Positions 1-8,182 of a DNA stretch of 64,000 bases are shown here, piece by piece. The notes under the pieces are model-generated. The model did not search any database and had not been told where the DNA came from. It was given only the letters and a program-made list of their open reading frames with translations. Every line of letters starts with the position of its first letter. Position 1 is the stretch's first letter. The translations under genes were made by a program, and so were the position numbers. Origin of the DNA: Pseudoflavonifractor sp. Marseille-P3106 (GTDB taxonomy: Bacteria > Bacillota > Clostridia > Oscillospirales > Oscillospiraceae); NCBI GenBank assembly GCA_900169975.1, contig LT827123.1, positions 124,001 to 188,000 on the forward strand. The letters are read 5' to 3'.

Positions 1-610
1 CCTCGGGCAGGTGGGAGGCGTCGTTTTCAAAGAGGATGCGGACTTGATCTCCCTCAAACTCCAGACAGGTGACCCCGGTGTTTTCGCAGTGTCCCAGCTC
101 GGGGGTCTGGGAGGGATGCTTGTTCCGCAGAGCGGACTGGAGGCAGCGGATGGCGGTGCCGTGGGTAAAGACGGCCACCGTCTGATCCGGGTGGGCCCGG
201 GCGATGCGGAACACCGCGTCGGTGACCCGCGTGCCCACCTGGGTGAAGGTCTCGCCCCCCTCTGGGGCCCAGTCGGGGGAGCAGGTCACGAAGCGCTTTT
301 GCTCCTCCGGAAAGTGGAAGTGAAGATCGCCGAAGGTGCGGTCCTCATAGACCCCCATGCCGATTTCCCGCAGGCCGGGCTCGATGTGTACTTCCAGGCC
401 CCTGGGCCGGGCCGCCGCCCGGGCGGTGATCTGGGTGCGGCGCAGGTCGCTGGCGTAGACGGCGTCCACGGGGATGGACTGGAAGCGGTGTTCCAGCGCG
501 GCGATCTGCCGCTTGCCGTTTTCGGTGATCTGGCTGTCATACCAGCCGTGGATCCGGCGGTAGAGATTGCCCTCGGCCTCGGCGTGGCGGACGATATAGA
601 TTCGGGTCAT
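1..610 (-). CDS. Histidine phosphatase family protein (phosphoglycerate mutase-like), 3' end cut by window
   Basis: About 203 residues are visible before the window edge. The catalytic signature R-H-A-E lies at residues 8-11 (His9 would be the phosphorylated residue), followed by a RRTQITA helix and, later, a THGTAIR segment carrying the second conserved histidine. These are hallmarks of the branch of the histidine phosphatase superfamily that dephosphorylates small phosphometabolites; the substrate cannot be read from sequence. It starts 39 bases after the pyrD stop on the same strand, so it is probably the last gene of the pyr operon and could act on a phosphorylated intermediate. A GAGG ribosome site lies about 12 bases upstream of the ATG. 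Confidence 0.85.
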   Translation of the reverse strand, partial: MTRIYIVRHAEAEGNLYRRIHGWYDSQITENGKRQIAALEHRFQSIPVDAVYASDLRRTQITARAAARPRGLEVHIEPGLREIGMGVYEDRTFGDLHFHFPEEQKRFVTCSPDWAPEGGETFTQVGTRVTDAVFRIARAHPDQTVAVFTHGTAIRCLQSALRNKHPSQTPELGHCENTGVTCLEFEGDQVRILFENDASHLPE

Positions 611-649
611 GGGGTCAGGTTCCTCTCTGTGTTCGATTTGGGCGGAGGC

Positions 650-1561
650 TTACCAGGGCTGTACCGCCCCGGTGAGCGCGCGGACGCTGTGCAGGCCCTG
701 CCGGTCGCAGATGGCCTCCAGCTCCTCCAGAACCCGGAGAGGGGCCATGGGATCGGCAAAGGCGGCGGCTCCCACTGCCACGGCGGAGGCGCCCGCCAGC
801 ATCATCTGGGCGGCGTCGGCGCCGGAGGAGATGCCCCCCATGCCCAGAATGGGCACCTTGACGGCGCCGGCGACCTCCCACACCATCCGCACCGCCACCG
901 GCAGTACGGCGGGGCCGGAGAGTCCGCCGGTATTCATTTTCAAAATGGGGCGGCGGGTGTTCACATCGATGGCCATGCCCCGGAGAGTGTTGATGAGGGA
1001 GATGGCGTCGGCTCCCGCCCCCTCCACTGCCCGGGCGATCTCGGTGATGTCGGTGACGTTGGGGGAGAGCTTCACCATCACGGGCACGGCGGCGTGGGCC
1101 TTGGCCACTGCCGTGACCTCGGCGGCCAGCTCGGGCCGGGTGCCGTAGGCCAGTCCGCCGGCCTTCACGTTGGGGCAGGAGATGTTGACCTCGATCATGT
1201 CCACCCCGGCGGCGGAGAGCTTCTCGCACATCTCTCCGTACTCCTCGGGGGTGCTGCCCGAGATGTTGGCGATGATCGCCAGGTCATGTTTTTTCAGTTC
1301 GGGCAGCTCGTGGGCAATGAAGGCGTCCACGCCCGGGTTTTGAAGGCCCACAGAGTTGAGCATCCCCATGGGGGTCTCCGCGATCCGGGGGGAGGGGTTG
1401 CCCGCCCGGAGGCGGGGCGTCAGGCCCTTGACGCTGATGCCCCCCAGCCGGTCAATGTCGTACAGCTGCCCGTATTCCCGGCCGAAGCCGAAGGTGCCGG
1501 AGGCCATGGTGACGGGGTTCTTCAGCGCGACTCCCGCCAGATTTACCCGCATGTCAGCCAT
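650..1561 (-). CDS. pyrD: Dihydroorotate dehydrogenase B (NAD+), catalytic subunit
   Basis: 303 residues, the normal length for the class 1B catalytic subunit. It oxidises dihydroorotate to orotate in pyrimidine synthesis, using FMN and passing electrons to the PyrK subunit. A flavin-site SVKGL segment (Lys45) and NISCPN at 126-131, with Cys129 as the class 1 catalytic base, are visible; later glycine-rich segments (INTLRGMAID, GMGGISSG) fit the FMN phosphate site of the TIM barrel. Its ATG lies inside the last codons of pyrK (8-base overlap), so the two subunits are probably translationally coupled. Confidence 0.96.
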   Translation of the reverse strand: MADMRVNLAGVALKNPVTMASGTFGFGREYGQLYDIDRLGGISVKGLTPRLRAGNPSPRIAETPMGMLNSVGLQNPGVDAFIAHELPELKKHDLAIIANISGSTPEEYGEMCEKLSAAGVDMIEVNISCPNVKAGGLAYGTRPELAAEVTAVAKAHAAVPVMVKLSPNVTDITEIARAVEGAGADAISLINTLRGMAIDVNTRRPILKMNTGGLSGPAVLPVAVRMVWEVAGAVKVPILGMGGISSGADAAQMMLAGASAVAVGAAAFADPMAPLRVLEELEAICDRQGLHSVRALTGAVQPW

Positions 1562-2366
1562 TCCAGTCCACCTCCGAAGCGTTGAAAATAGGGCCGTCCT
1601 TGCAGACGTGCTTCATGGAGCCGTCGGCCATGGACACGGCGCAGCCCAGACAGGCCCCTACGCCGCAGGCCATCCGCTCCTCCAGAGAGACCTGGCAGGG
1701 GACGCCGTACCGGGCGGCCAGGGCGGACACAGCCTTGAGCATGGGCCTGGGGCCGCAGCAGAGGACGCCGTCATAGCGGTTTTTCGTCAGCAGAGCCTCC
1801 GCCGGGCCGGTGACAAAGCCCTTTTTGCCCAGCGAGCCGTCCTCGGTGGCAATGGCCACGGTGGTGCAGATCTCCTCAAAATCCTCCGTGAGGAGGGCGT
1901 GGGAGGCGTCCCGGAAGCCCAGGATCGCGTCGCACTGCCCGCCGCAGAAGGCGCAGCCGTACATGGGGGGCACGCCGATGCCGCCCCCCACCAGGAGATA
2001 GCGCCCTTCGGGGCTCATGGTAAAGCCATTGCCCAGAAGGCCCAGCACATCCAGAGATTCCCCCTCCCGGCGCGCGGCCAGCCAGGCGGTGCCTGCCCCG
2101 CGGATTTCAAAGACGACGCTCAAAAGGTCGCTCGGCTCGTCCTCGGAACAGACACACACCGAGATGGGGCGGCGGAGGAGCCGGCCCTCCCCGCACTTGA
2201 TGTGCACAAACTGCCCCGGGCCCCGGTAGGAGGTGCGCACCATGTCTCCCACCTCCAGGGTCAGCCGGACGGCGTGAGGGTTGGGGCAGGTTTTTTCCAC
2301 GATCTTGCAGGAGGTTTCCACTTGCAAAGAGATCACCGCTTTCGTGAGGTTTTCGTCCGGGATCAC
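1554..2366 (-). CDS. pyrK: Dihydroorotate dehydrogenase B, electron transfer subunit
   Basis: 270 residues. Ferredoxin-reductase-like FAD/NAD(P) module followed by a C-terminal [2Fe-2S] cysteine cluster (CGVGACLGC, then a fourth Cys in HVCKDG). It links oxidation of dihydroorotate by PyrD to NAD+. The gene overlaps the upstream zinc-ribbon gene by ATGA and the downstream pyrD by 8 bases, which points to a tightly coupled operon. Confidence 0.96.
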   Translation of the reverse strand: MIPDENLTKAVISLQVETSCKIVEKTCPNPHAVRLTLEVGDMVRTSYRGPGQFVHIKCGEGRLLRRPISVCVCSEDEPSDLLSVVFEIRGAGTAWLAARREGESLDVLGLLGNGFTMSPEGRYLLVGGGIGVPPMYGCAFCGGQCDAILGFRDASHALLTEDFEEICTTVAIATEDGSLGKKGFVTGPAEALLTKNRYDGVLCCGPRPMLKAVSALAARYGVPCQVSLEERMACGVGACLGCAVSMADGSMKHVCKDGPIFNASEVDWNG

Positions 2367-2821
2367 AGCTCCCAGTCAGGCTTCTTTTTCTTCCGGCGAA
2401 ACAGCCCGCCCTTTTCCCAGGGATCCTTTCTCGGCGCGGGCGCGGGCTCCGGTTCAGACGGCGTCTCCGGCGGGGCCTTTGCGCCCCGTTTCATCAGTTC
2501 GCTGACCGGGGGCAGGGGACCATTGGGCACGCCGGGGAAGGGATCGTAGGGGACGTCCTTTTGAAAGACGGCCACCGCCTTTTGGCAGGTGTCGCAGTAC
2601 CAGCCGACGGCGTCGGGGGAGAAGCCGAAAAGAATGTCCCCCAGGGACTGGGGCTCGCCGTCCTCGGGCAGAAAGCCCGACAGAGCCACCGCCCGGGCCG
2701 AATCCCAGCGCTCCCCGTTCTCGCCGGGCGGCATCCACTGTGCCGTGTTGGTGAAGCCGCGGCCGCTGGGGAGGGCGACCCCGCCCTCGGTCATCTCACC
2801 GCCGCAAAATGGACATTTCAT
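2363..2821 (-). CDS. Small zinc-ribbon protein (DUF6487-like) inside the pyr operon
   Basis: 152 residues. The N-terminus has a CPFCGGEM knuckle and a second pair, WYCDTCQKAV, sits near residue 80, together forming a probable zinc ribbon. The stretch between resembles the PF20097/DUF6487 family, which has no known function. The C-terminal third is proline-rich and then basic (RRKKKK). It lies between pyrF and pyrK and overlaps pyrK by four bases, so it is co-translated with pyrimidine genes; whether it has a role in the pathway is unknown. Confidence 0.8.
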   Translation of the reverse strand: MKCPFCGGEMTEGGVALPSGRGFTNTAQWMPPGENGERWDSARAVALSGFLPEDGEPQSLGDILFGFSPDAVGWYCDTCQKAVAVFQKDVPYDPFPGVPNGPLPPVSELMKRGAKAPPETPSEPEPAPAPRKDPWEKGGLFRRKKKKPDWEL

Positions 2822-2824
2822 GGC

Positions 2825-3748
2825 TTACAGCACCGTGACGTACTGCTTGATGTCGTCCCGCATGGCCTCGGCGGCGGCCCGGGCGGCATCCTGGTAGTCC
2901 AGCCCGTCCCGGCCGGTCTTTTTCCAGGCGCACATGATGGAGCGGGAGGCGTTGACGATGGCTCCCCGACCGAATTTGTCGAAGGCGTTCTGTACGTCCT
3001 GGGCGGTGCCCCCCTGGGCCCCGTAGCCGGGGACCAGGAAAAAGGTGTGCTCCAGCCGCTTGCGGAGGTTCCGCAGCTCAGAGGGATAGGTGGCGCCCAC
3101 CACTGCACCCGCCCGGCTGTATCCGTATTTGCCCAGTTCGTCCCGGCCCAGCCGCTGCACCAGATCGCCCATCACCTGATAGACCACCCGGTCTCCCGCC
3201 ACCATGTCCTGGAGCTCGCCGGAGCTGGGGTTGGAGGTCTTGACCAGGGCGAAGAGGCACTTGTCCTCCGCACGGCAGGTGTCCAGGAAGGGGCCGACGG
3301 AATCGGAGCCCATATAGCCGTTGATGGTGAGGCAGTCGGCGTCGAAGGCGGCGCAGTCGGTATTCCCAACCCGGGTCCTGCCGATCCAGCCGTCGCTGTA
3401 CGCCTCGGCGGTGGAGCCGATGTCTCCGCGCTTGACGTCCGCGATGACGAACAGCCCCTTTTCTTTCGCGTAGCGGATGGTCTCGTCCAGCACACGCATT
3501 CCCTGCCAGCCCAGCCGCTCGTAGTAGGCGGACTGGGGCTTGACGGCGGGGACCACGTCGGCCAGCGCGTCCATCAGTCCCTTGTTGAACTGAAGGATGG
3601 CGTCGGCGGCCCCCTCCAGGGTCTCGCCGTACCGGTCAAGACTGGCTTTCAGCATATGAGGGGGCACATACTCCGGTTTGGGGTCCAGCCCTGCCACCGT
3701 GGGATTCTTCTTGGCCCTGATGAGGTCTTGGAGATGGTCGAAGGACAT
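2825..3748 (-). CDS. pyrF: Orotidine 5'-phosphate decarboxylase
   Basis: 307 residues, the long (type 2) form of OMP decarboxylase, which makes UMP from OMP. The catalytic Asp-Lys-Asp region is seen as DVKRGDIGSTA, and the C-terminal VPGYGAQGGT is the phosphate-binding loop of this type. The ATG follows the pyrC TAA directly with no spacer, and its AGGAGG ribosome site lies within the last codons of pyrC. Confidence 0.96.
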   Translation of the reverse strand: MSFDHLQDLIRAKKNPTVAGLDPKPEYVPPHMLKASLDRYGETLEGAADAILQFNKGLMDALADVVPAVKPQSAYYERLGWQGMRVLDETIRYAKEKGLFVIADVKRGDIGSTAEAYSDGWIGRTRVGNTDCAAFDADCLTINGYMGSDSVGPFLDTCRAEDKCLFALVKTSNPSSGELQDMVAGDRVVYQVMGDLVQRLGRDELGKYGYSRAGAVVGATYPSELRNLRKRLEHTFFLVPGYGAQGGTAQDVQNAFDKFGRGAIVNASRSIMCAWKKTGRDGLDYQDAARAAAEAMRDDIKQYVTVL

Positions 3749-5032
3749 TTATGCTTCCTCCTTATAAATGATTTCGCCGCCCAGGATGGTGTATTTCACC
3801 TTTCCCTTGAGCTGTTTTCCGGCGAAGGGGGTATTTCTGGCCTGGGAGAGGAATCGCTCAGGATCCACTGTCCACGCTTCGTCCGGATCGAAGATGACCA
3901 GATCGGCGTCCGAGCCGATGGCCAGCCGGCCCTTGCCGGGCATCCGCAGGATGCAGGCGGGGGTGACGGTCATCCGCCGCAGAATGTCGGACAGGCTCAT
4001 TGCCCCGGGGTGATAGAGGGCGGTGAGGGAGGCGGCCAGGGCGGTCTCCAGTCCGATCATGCCGCTGGGGGCTTCGGTGAGAGGACGGGCCTTCTCCTCG
4101 GCGGAATGGGGGGCGTGGTCGGTGGCGATGGCGTCGATGGTGCCGTCCTTCAATCCTTCAAGAATGCCGTCCACGTCGGCGGGGGTGCGCAGGGGGGGAT
4201 TGACCCGGGCCAGCGCCCCCTGGCGGAGCACCTCGTCCTCCGTGAAGGTGAAGTACTGGGGGCAGGTCTCGCAGGTGATGGCCACTCCCTTGCGCTTGAA
4301 GCGCCGGACGATGGCCACCGATTTGGCGGTGGAGATGTGGCAGATGTGGAGGGCTGCCCCCGTCTCCTCGGCCAGCATGGCGTCCCGCATGACCTGAAGC
4401 TCCTCGGCAATGGCAGGGCGGCCGGGGATGCGCAGCTGCCGGGAGACCCGGCCTTCGTTGACGGCAAAATTCTGCACCATGTCGGCGTCCTCGCAGTGGG
4501 ACAGAACCGTGAGTCCCTGGCGGTGGGCCAGGATCATGGCGTCCCGGAGGAGGTTGGCGTTCTGCACCGGCACGCCGTCATCGGACAGGGCCACGGCCCC
4601 GGCGGCCTTGAGTGCCTCGTAGTCGTTGACCTCCTGGCCTCTCTGCCCCTTGGAGACGGCGGCGATGGGCCATACCTGGGCCCCCCCGGCCAGAGCGGCA
4701 CGCTCCTTGACAAAGGACACTCCCTCCGGGGTGTCGATGGTGGGGCGGGTGTTGGGCATGCAGGCCACTGCGGTGAAGCCGCCGGCGGCGGCGGCCCGGG
4801 CGCCGGAGGCAATGGTCTCCTTATACTCGAAGCCGGGTTCCCGCAAATGGACGTGCATGTCCACCAACCCGGCGCAGACGGTGAGGCCACTGGCGTCGAT
4901 GACCCGGGCGCTGGGCTCCCGGATGTCGCTGCCGATGACCGCCACTTTTCCGTCTTCGATGAGAATGTCCAGCACACCGCCGATGCCCCCCACGGGGTCC
5001 ACCAGACGGCCCTGGCGAATGAGTAGTTTCAC
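3749..5032 (-). CDS. pyrC: Dihydroorotase
   Basis: 427 residues from a GTG start. It closes carbamoyl aspartate to dihydroorotate. Metal ligands appear as HVH at residues 60-62 (DMHVHLREPG) and later in ATDHAPH; CMPNTRP is the substrate-binding loop of the Bacillus-type (class I) enzyme. The frame is open further upstream, but the GTG at 5032 has AGGAG seven bases ahead and gives the usual N-terminus (KLLIRQGRLVDP), so the longer version is rejected. First gene of the pyr operon. No carbamoyl-phosphate synthase or PyrB is in this window. Confidence 0.95.
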   Translation of the reverse strand: MKLLIRQGRLVDPVGGIGGVLDILIEDGKVAVIGSDIREPSARVIDASGLTVCAGLVDMHVHLREPGFEYKETIASGARAAAAGGFTAVACMPNTRPTIDTPEGVSFVKERAALAGGAQVWPIAAVSKGQRGQEVNDYEALKAAGAVALSDDGVPVQNANLLRDAMILAHRQGLTVLSHCEDADMVQNFAVNEGRVSRQLRIPGRPAIAEELQVMRDAMLAEETGAALHICHISTAKSVAIVRRFKRKGVAITCETCPQYFTFTEDEVLRQGALARVNPPLRTPADVDGILEGLKDGTIDAIATDHAPHSAEEKARPLTEAPSGMIGLETALAASLTALYHPGAMSLSDILRRMTVTPACILRMPGKGRLAIGSDADLVIFDPDEAWTVDPERFLSQARNTPFAGKQLKGKVKYTILGGEIIYKEEA

Positions 5033-5056
5033 GGCTCCACTCCTTCCAGTTTTCGC

Positions 5057-5087
5057 AAAAAGGGGCCGAGGCCCATGCCTCCGCCCC
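5057..5087 (-). terminator. Terminator-like hairpin in the pyr operon leader (possible attenuator)
   Basis: On the minus strand GGGGC-G-GAGGC, a four-base loop, then GCCTC-G-GCCCC form a stem with one mismatch, followed at once by five T. It starts about 14 bases after the predicted transcription start and ends 25 bases before the pyrC GTG. The position inside the leader is what an attenuator would need. The leader is too short for a normal PyrR antiterminator. Confidence 0.6.
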
Positions 5088-5107
5088 GTCTCTGACTTTC
5101 TTTTTTT

Positions 5108-5136
5108 ATTATAAATGAGAATGTGGTTTTTAGCAA
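5108..5136 (-). promoter_or_regulatory. Promoter of the pyr operon
   Basis: On the minus strand -35 TTGCTA, 17-base spacer, -10 TATAAT. Transcription would start near 5100, just before the terminator-like hairpin. An A-rich run follows the -10 box, so slippage at initiation is possible. Confidence 0.75.
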
Positions 5137-5211
5137 CGATTTTTTCCCGGTTCGGGCAATAATAAAAGTGGGAGCAATAGCTCACTAAAAGAAAGAGAGA
5201 GGCGAAAAAGA

Positions 5212-5382
5212 ATGAAGGAGCACGAATTTGCCAAGGGCATGGGCCTGGGCGTTCTGGCGGGCGCGGCGCTGGGTGCGGCGATAGCCCCGCGGAAAAAGAC
5301 CCCGATGCGCAAGGCGGCCGGAAAGGCGATGAAGACAGTGGGGCAGGTGATGGAAAACCTGTCCGACGATATGGGCTTTTAA
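5212..5382 (+). CDS. Small YtxH-like protein
   Basis: 56 residues: a short acidic start, a Gly/Ala-rich hydrophobic stretch (GLGVLAGAALGAAIAP) that could be a single membrane segment, a cluster of basic residues, and a hydrophilic C-terminus ending in NLSDDMGF. This layout is typical of short YtxH-domain proteins, but the match is by composition and not certain. Transcribed divergently from the pyr operon; a purine-rich AGAGAGG lies upstream. Confidence 0.6.
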   Translation: MKEHEFAKGMGLGVLAGAALGAAIAPRKKTPMRKAAGKAMKTVGQVMENLSDDMGF

Positions 5383-5383
5383 A

Positions 5384-5427
5384 CCAGATCGGGGCGCGGT
5401 CCGGGAACGGACCGCGCCCCGATCTGG
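5384..5427. terminator. Long perfect hairpin after the YtxH-like gene
   Basis: A 20-bp perfect inverted repeat (5384-5403 with 5408-5427) around a GGAA loop begins one base after the TAA at 5382. No T-run follows, so it may act as an mRNA-stabilising or processing hairpin as well as a terminator. Two further short inverted repeats (5471-5486 and 5503-5534) fill the rest of the gap to 5673, where no gene is seen. Confidence 0.6.
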
Positions 5428-5673
5428 AGAGCGTATAAAAAAGGGACGGCCGAAGCCGCCCGAATCATAACGCGCCGTCCGGCGCGGAGATTTTGGTCTG
5501 TACCCCCGCGAACGGCGCTTGCCGTCCGCGGGGGACAGTGTTTGAGAGAGAAAGAGAAAGAGAGAGGAGGTTTTGGTGTTTTGTTCTGTCTGTCCTGACG
5601 AGTATAGAATACCACACCGGGGCAGGAAGTGATGTACAGTTTTGGAATTTCCCGTGAATAATTTATGAACATT

Positions 5674-6960
5674 TCAGGACGGGCTTTTTCGGATCTGATA
5701 GAGGGAGGAGAGCACCCGCCAATTCTGGGGGAAGGGGCGCATCAGATTCCAGTACCCCGCGCCCAGAAGCCCGTATTCCGGGATGAGGGCCAGTTTTGCC
5801 TGGATGCTCCTGGCGTCTTCGAACCAGACCTCATGTTCCCCGCCCGACTCGTCGGTATAGCGGAACCAGGGAGACTGGGAGAGGTCGTCGTAGGCGATCT
5901 CCGCGCCGTACCGCCGGGCCAGCGCCACTGCCTGCTGACTGGAGAGAGAAGTGGCCTTGCTCTTGCCCTTCACAAAGGGGAGAAGCCAGTCGTAGCCGTA
6001 ATTGGGGACGCCCAGCCAGATCTTTTCGGCGGGGATCACAGTGAGGGCATACTCCACCACCTGTCGTACATTGGAAATGGGGGCCACAGCCATCGGCGGG
6101 CCGTAGGTATAGCCCCACTCATATGTCATCAGCAGCACCTCGTTGACCGCTGCCCCGATGGCGGAGTAGTCGTGTCCCTCGTAGAGGGCGCCCCGCTGGG
6201 TGGAGGAGGTCTTGGGAGCCAGGGCGGCGATGACCGGATAGCCCAGAGGGTTGAGCCGCCGGGCCAGCGTAGCCAGAAATGCCGCATAGGCCCCGGCGTC
6301 GTCCGGATAGACGTACTCAAAGTCCACGTCCAGGCCCCGGTAACCCTTCTCCCGCAAGGTGAGGGAAATATTGTCCAGAAGCCTGGCCTGAACCTGGGAG
6401 TCCGTGAGGGCGAGGTGGGCCAGATCGTTGGAAAAGTCCCCCTCCGCCGTGAGGGTGGACAGGTGCATCAGGCAGGATACCCCGGCGGCCCCCGCCGCGC
6501 TCAGAAGTGCGGCGTCATCCAGCTCCACCAGCGAGCCCTCTTCCGTAAAACCGTAGGTAAAGGGGGTGAGCCAGGTGAGATAGGGAAGGGTGGCGCGGAG
6601 CAGGGCGGGGTCGATGAAGGGGTAGGCGTAGCCGTTGACCGACAGCTCCGGCCCCGGCTCCTCCCGGTAGGAGAGAACCAGGGTCTGGCCGGGCCAGATC
6701 CGGGGTGAACCGCCCAGGACGGGATTGTTTTGATAGAGACGGCGGAGAGAGAGACCCGACTCCCGGGCGATGGAGGCCAGGGTCTCCCCGGGGAGGACGG
6801 TGTGGATGGCCTCCGGAAAGCGGATGACCAGCGCCTGACCGGGGACCAGACGCTCCGGGGCCTCGAGTCCGTTGTCGATGGAAATTTGGGACATGGACAC
6901 GCCGTAGTCCAGGGCGATGGAGTAGAGGGATTCCCCCCGCTGTACCACATGGATCACCAT
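5674..6960 (-). CDS. LysM-GH18 spore peptidoglycan hydrolase (SleL/YaaH-like)
   Basis: 428 residues. Two LysM domains (about 1-50 and 51-98) bind peptidoglycan, followed by a glycoside hydrolase family 18 barrel (about 110-420). The GH18 catalytic motif is DVDFEY at 211-216, with Glu215 as the expected proton donor. This architecture matches SleL/YaaH, the N-acetylglucosaminidases of the spore cortex and coat. No signal peptide is seen, as usual for spore-coat members. It lies three bases downstream of the amidase gene, so the pair is probably one wall-hydrolase operon. Confidence 0.9.
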   Translation of the reverse strand: MVIHVVQRGESLYSIALDYGVSMSQISIDNGLEAPERLVPGQALVIRFPEAIHTVLPGETLASIARESGLSLRRLYQNNPVLGGSPRIWPGQTLVLSYREEPGPELSVNGYAYPFIDPALLRATLPYLTWLTPFTYGFTEEGSLVELDDAALLSAAGAAGVSCLMHLSTLTAEGDFSNDLAHLALTDSQVQARLLDNISLTLREKGYRGLDVDFEYVYPDDAGAYAAFLATLARRLNPLGYPVIAALAPKTSSTQRGALYEGHDYSAIGAAVNEVLLMTYEWGYTYGPPMAVAPISNVRQVVEYALTVIPAEKIWLGVPNYGYDWLLPFVKGKSKATSLSSQQAVALARRYGAEIAYDDLSQSPWFRYTDESGGEHEVWFEDARSIQAKLALIPEYGLLGAGYWNLMRPFPQNWRVLSSLYQIRKSPS

Positions 6961-6963
6961 GGC

Positions 6964-7704
6964 TCACACCAGAGTGACGAAGTCGGCGTTGGCCCAGCCC
7001 ACGATCCCGTCATAGCGGACCACATACCAATTTTTGTACTGATTGATGACCGTGAGCCGGGCACCGTCGGGGGCGCGGGCCACCACGTAAGAGGCCGGAT
7101 CCGGTTTGTCCCGGATGTTGAGGGAACCCCAGTTCACGTCCACCACTGCGTTTTGATAGGCTCTGGGGGTGAGGAAGGGAACACCGAAATACTCCGTCAG
7201 GGACAGGGCGATGCTGCGGGCCGCGGCGTCCAGATTGTTCTTGATCCACACTGCGTCGTCCCGGTTGTCGTGATAGCCCAGTTCAATAAACACAGAGGGG
7301 GCCTTGGGCTGGCGAACCTCGCCGATGGAAGTGGAGGGTTCGGCGCGGACGTTGTTGGGCAGCGGGTAGATCTCCTTCAAACCGTCCGTTACCAGCTCGG
7401 CGGCGGTCTGGCCCCGGCTGCTGCCGGGGTAGTAAAAGACGATGATCCCCCGTTTTTGGCCGTACAGCCCTTCTGGGGCCGCATTGGAGTGGAGCGCCAG
7501 GTGCAGGTCGTACCGGCCTTGGTTGGAGGCGCGGATGGAGGAGGAGGCGGTCATCTCGGGGGTGTTGCGGACATACCGGATGCCCGAGGCGGTGAGGTAA
7601 GGCTCCAGCGCGTCGGCCAGGCGGTTCATCCACTCCTCCTCGGTGCCGCCGTTTACATAGTAGTTGTTTTGCTGCGTGGAGGGGGAGAGATAGATGATGG
7701 GCAT
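6964..7704 (-). CDS. N-acetylmuramoyl-L-alanine amidase (Amidase_3) with C-terminal SH3b domain
   Basis: 246 residues. The catalytic half (1-170) has GGTEEEW with a likely Glu ligand, LALHSNAA with a metal-binding His, and FIELGYHDN with the catalytic Glu. The usual first zinc histidine (DPGHGG in CwlB-type enzymes) is replaced by LSPSTQQNN, as in a CwlC-like subgroup. The C-terminal half (185-246, GSLNIRDKP...VGWANADFV) is a bacterial SH3 domain for wall binding. No signal peptide. A clear AGGAGG site precedes the start. Confidence 0.85.
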   Translation of the reverse strand: MPIIYLSPSTQQNNYYVNGGTEEEWMNRLADALEPYLTASGIRYVRNTPEMTASSSIRASNQGRYDLHLALHSNAAPEGLYGQKRGIIVFYYPGSSRGQTAAELVTDGLKEIYPLPNNVRAEPSTSIGEVRQPKAPSVFIELGYHDNRDDAVWIKNNLDAAARSIALSLTEYFGVPFLTPRAYQNAVVDVNWGSLNIRDKPDPASYVVARAPDGARLTVINQYKNWYVVRYDGIVGWANADFVTLV

Positions 7705-7820
7705 AGAGATTCCTCCTTTTTGCCCATCCTATGCCCCGCCTGAGGGATGGGTGCGGCGGGGGAGGAATGGGACAACGGGGAACCGTCATATTCTGATCCA
7801 TAGATAAGGAGGGGGAGGGC

Positions 7821-8087
7821 ATGGATACCCGAATTGGAGATCTGCGCTGTAAAGAGGTCATCAACGTGACAGACGGCACCCGCTACGGCTATGTGGGGGA
7901 CGTGGAGGTGGATCTGGAGACCGGGCAGGTGCGGACTCTGGTGGTTCCTGGGCGCCTGCGCCTGTTCGGCCTGCTGGGACGGGAGGCCGAGCGGGTGTTT
8001 TCATGGTCGGCCGTCCGGCGGTTTGGAGAGGATATCATTCTGGTAGAGGGGGAGGGCCCCGCCCCCGCCCGGCACAGGCGGGGATAA
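7821..8087 (+). CDS. YlmC/YmxH family sporulation protein (PRC-barrel)
   Basis: 88 residues forming one PRC-barrel-like domain (RIGDLRCKEVINV, then GDVEVDLETGQV and the VPGR loop typical of YlmC/YmxH). Members are widespread in spore formers and linked to the sporulation programme, but their biochemical role is unknown. The tail (GPAPARHRRG) is basic and probably disordered. Ribosome site AAGGAGG lies nine bases before the ATG. Confidence 0.85.
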   Translation: MDTRIGDLRCKEVINVTDGTRYGYVGDVEVDLETGQVRTLVVPGRLRLFGLLGREAERVFSWSAVRRFGEDIILVEGEGPAPARHRRG

Positions 8088-8102
8088 AATTCACCGGAAA
8101 AC

Positions 8103-8132
8103 TTGCACAGGGCATGCCAGGGATGATATAAT
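8103..8132 (+). promoter_or_regulatory. Promoter of glmS
   Basis: -35 TTGCAC, 18-base spacer, -10 TATAAT; only about 44 bases of leader precede the ATG. The space is too short for a glmS ribozyme and none is seen, so feedback by glucosamine-6-phosphate through a ribozyme is unlikely here. Confidence 0.7.
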
Positions 8133-8182
8133 GCGTAGTCAGACGCAAAGACGCGGAATTGAACAAACAGGAGGATACGCAC

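Noticed and set aside
11-1585. Long plus-strand frames opposite the pyr operon and similar GC-rich antisense frames throughout
   Set aside because: They are shadows of high-GC third-position bias in the real minus-strand genes, with no ribosome sites and Gly/His/Ala-rich sequence.
5379-5672. 97-codon minus-strand frame between the YtxH-like gene and the GH18 gene
   Set aside because: It runs through several inverted repeats, has no ribosome site and has no protein-like composition.
8133-8182. glmS ribozyme or riboswitch
   Set aside because: The predicted leader is only about 44 bases, too short, and the conserved core is not visible.
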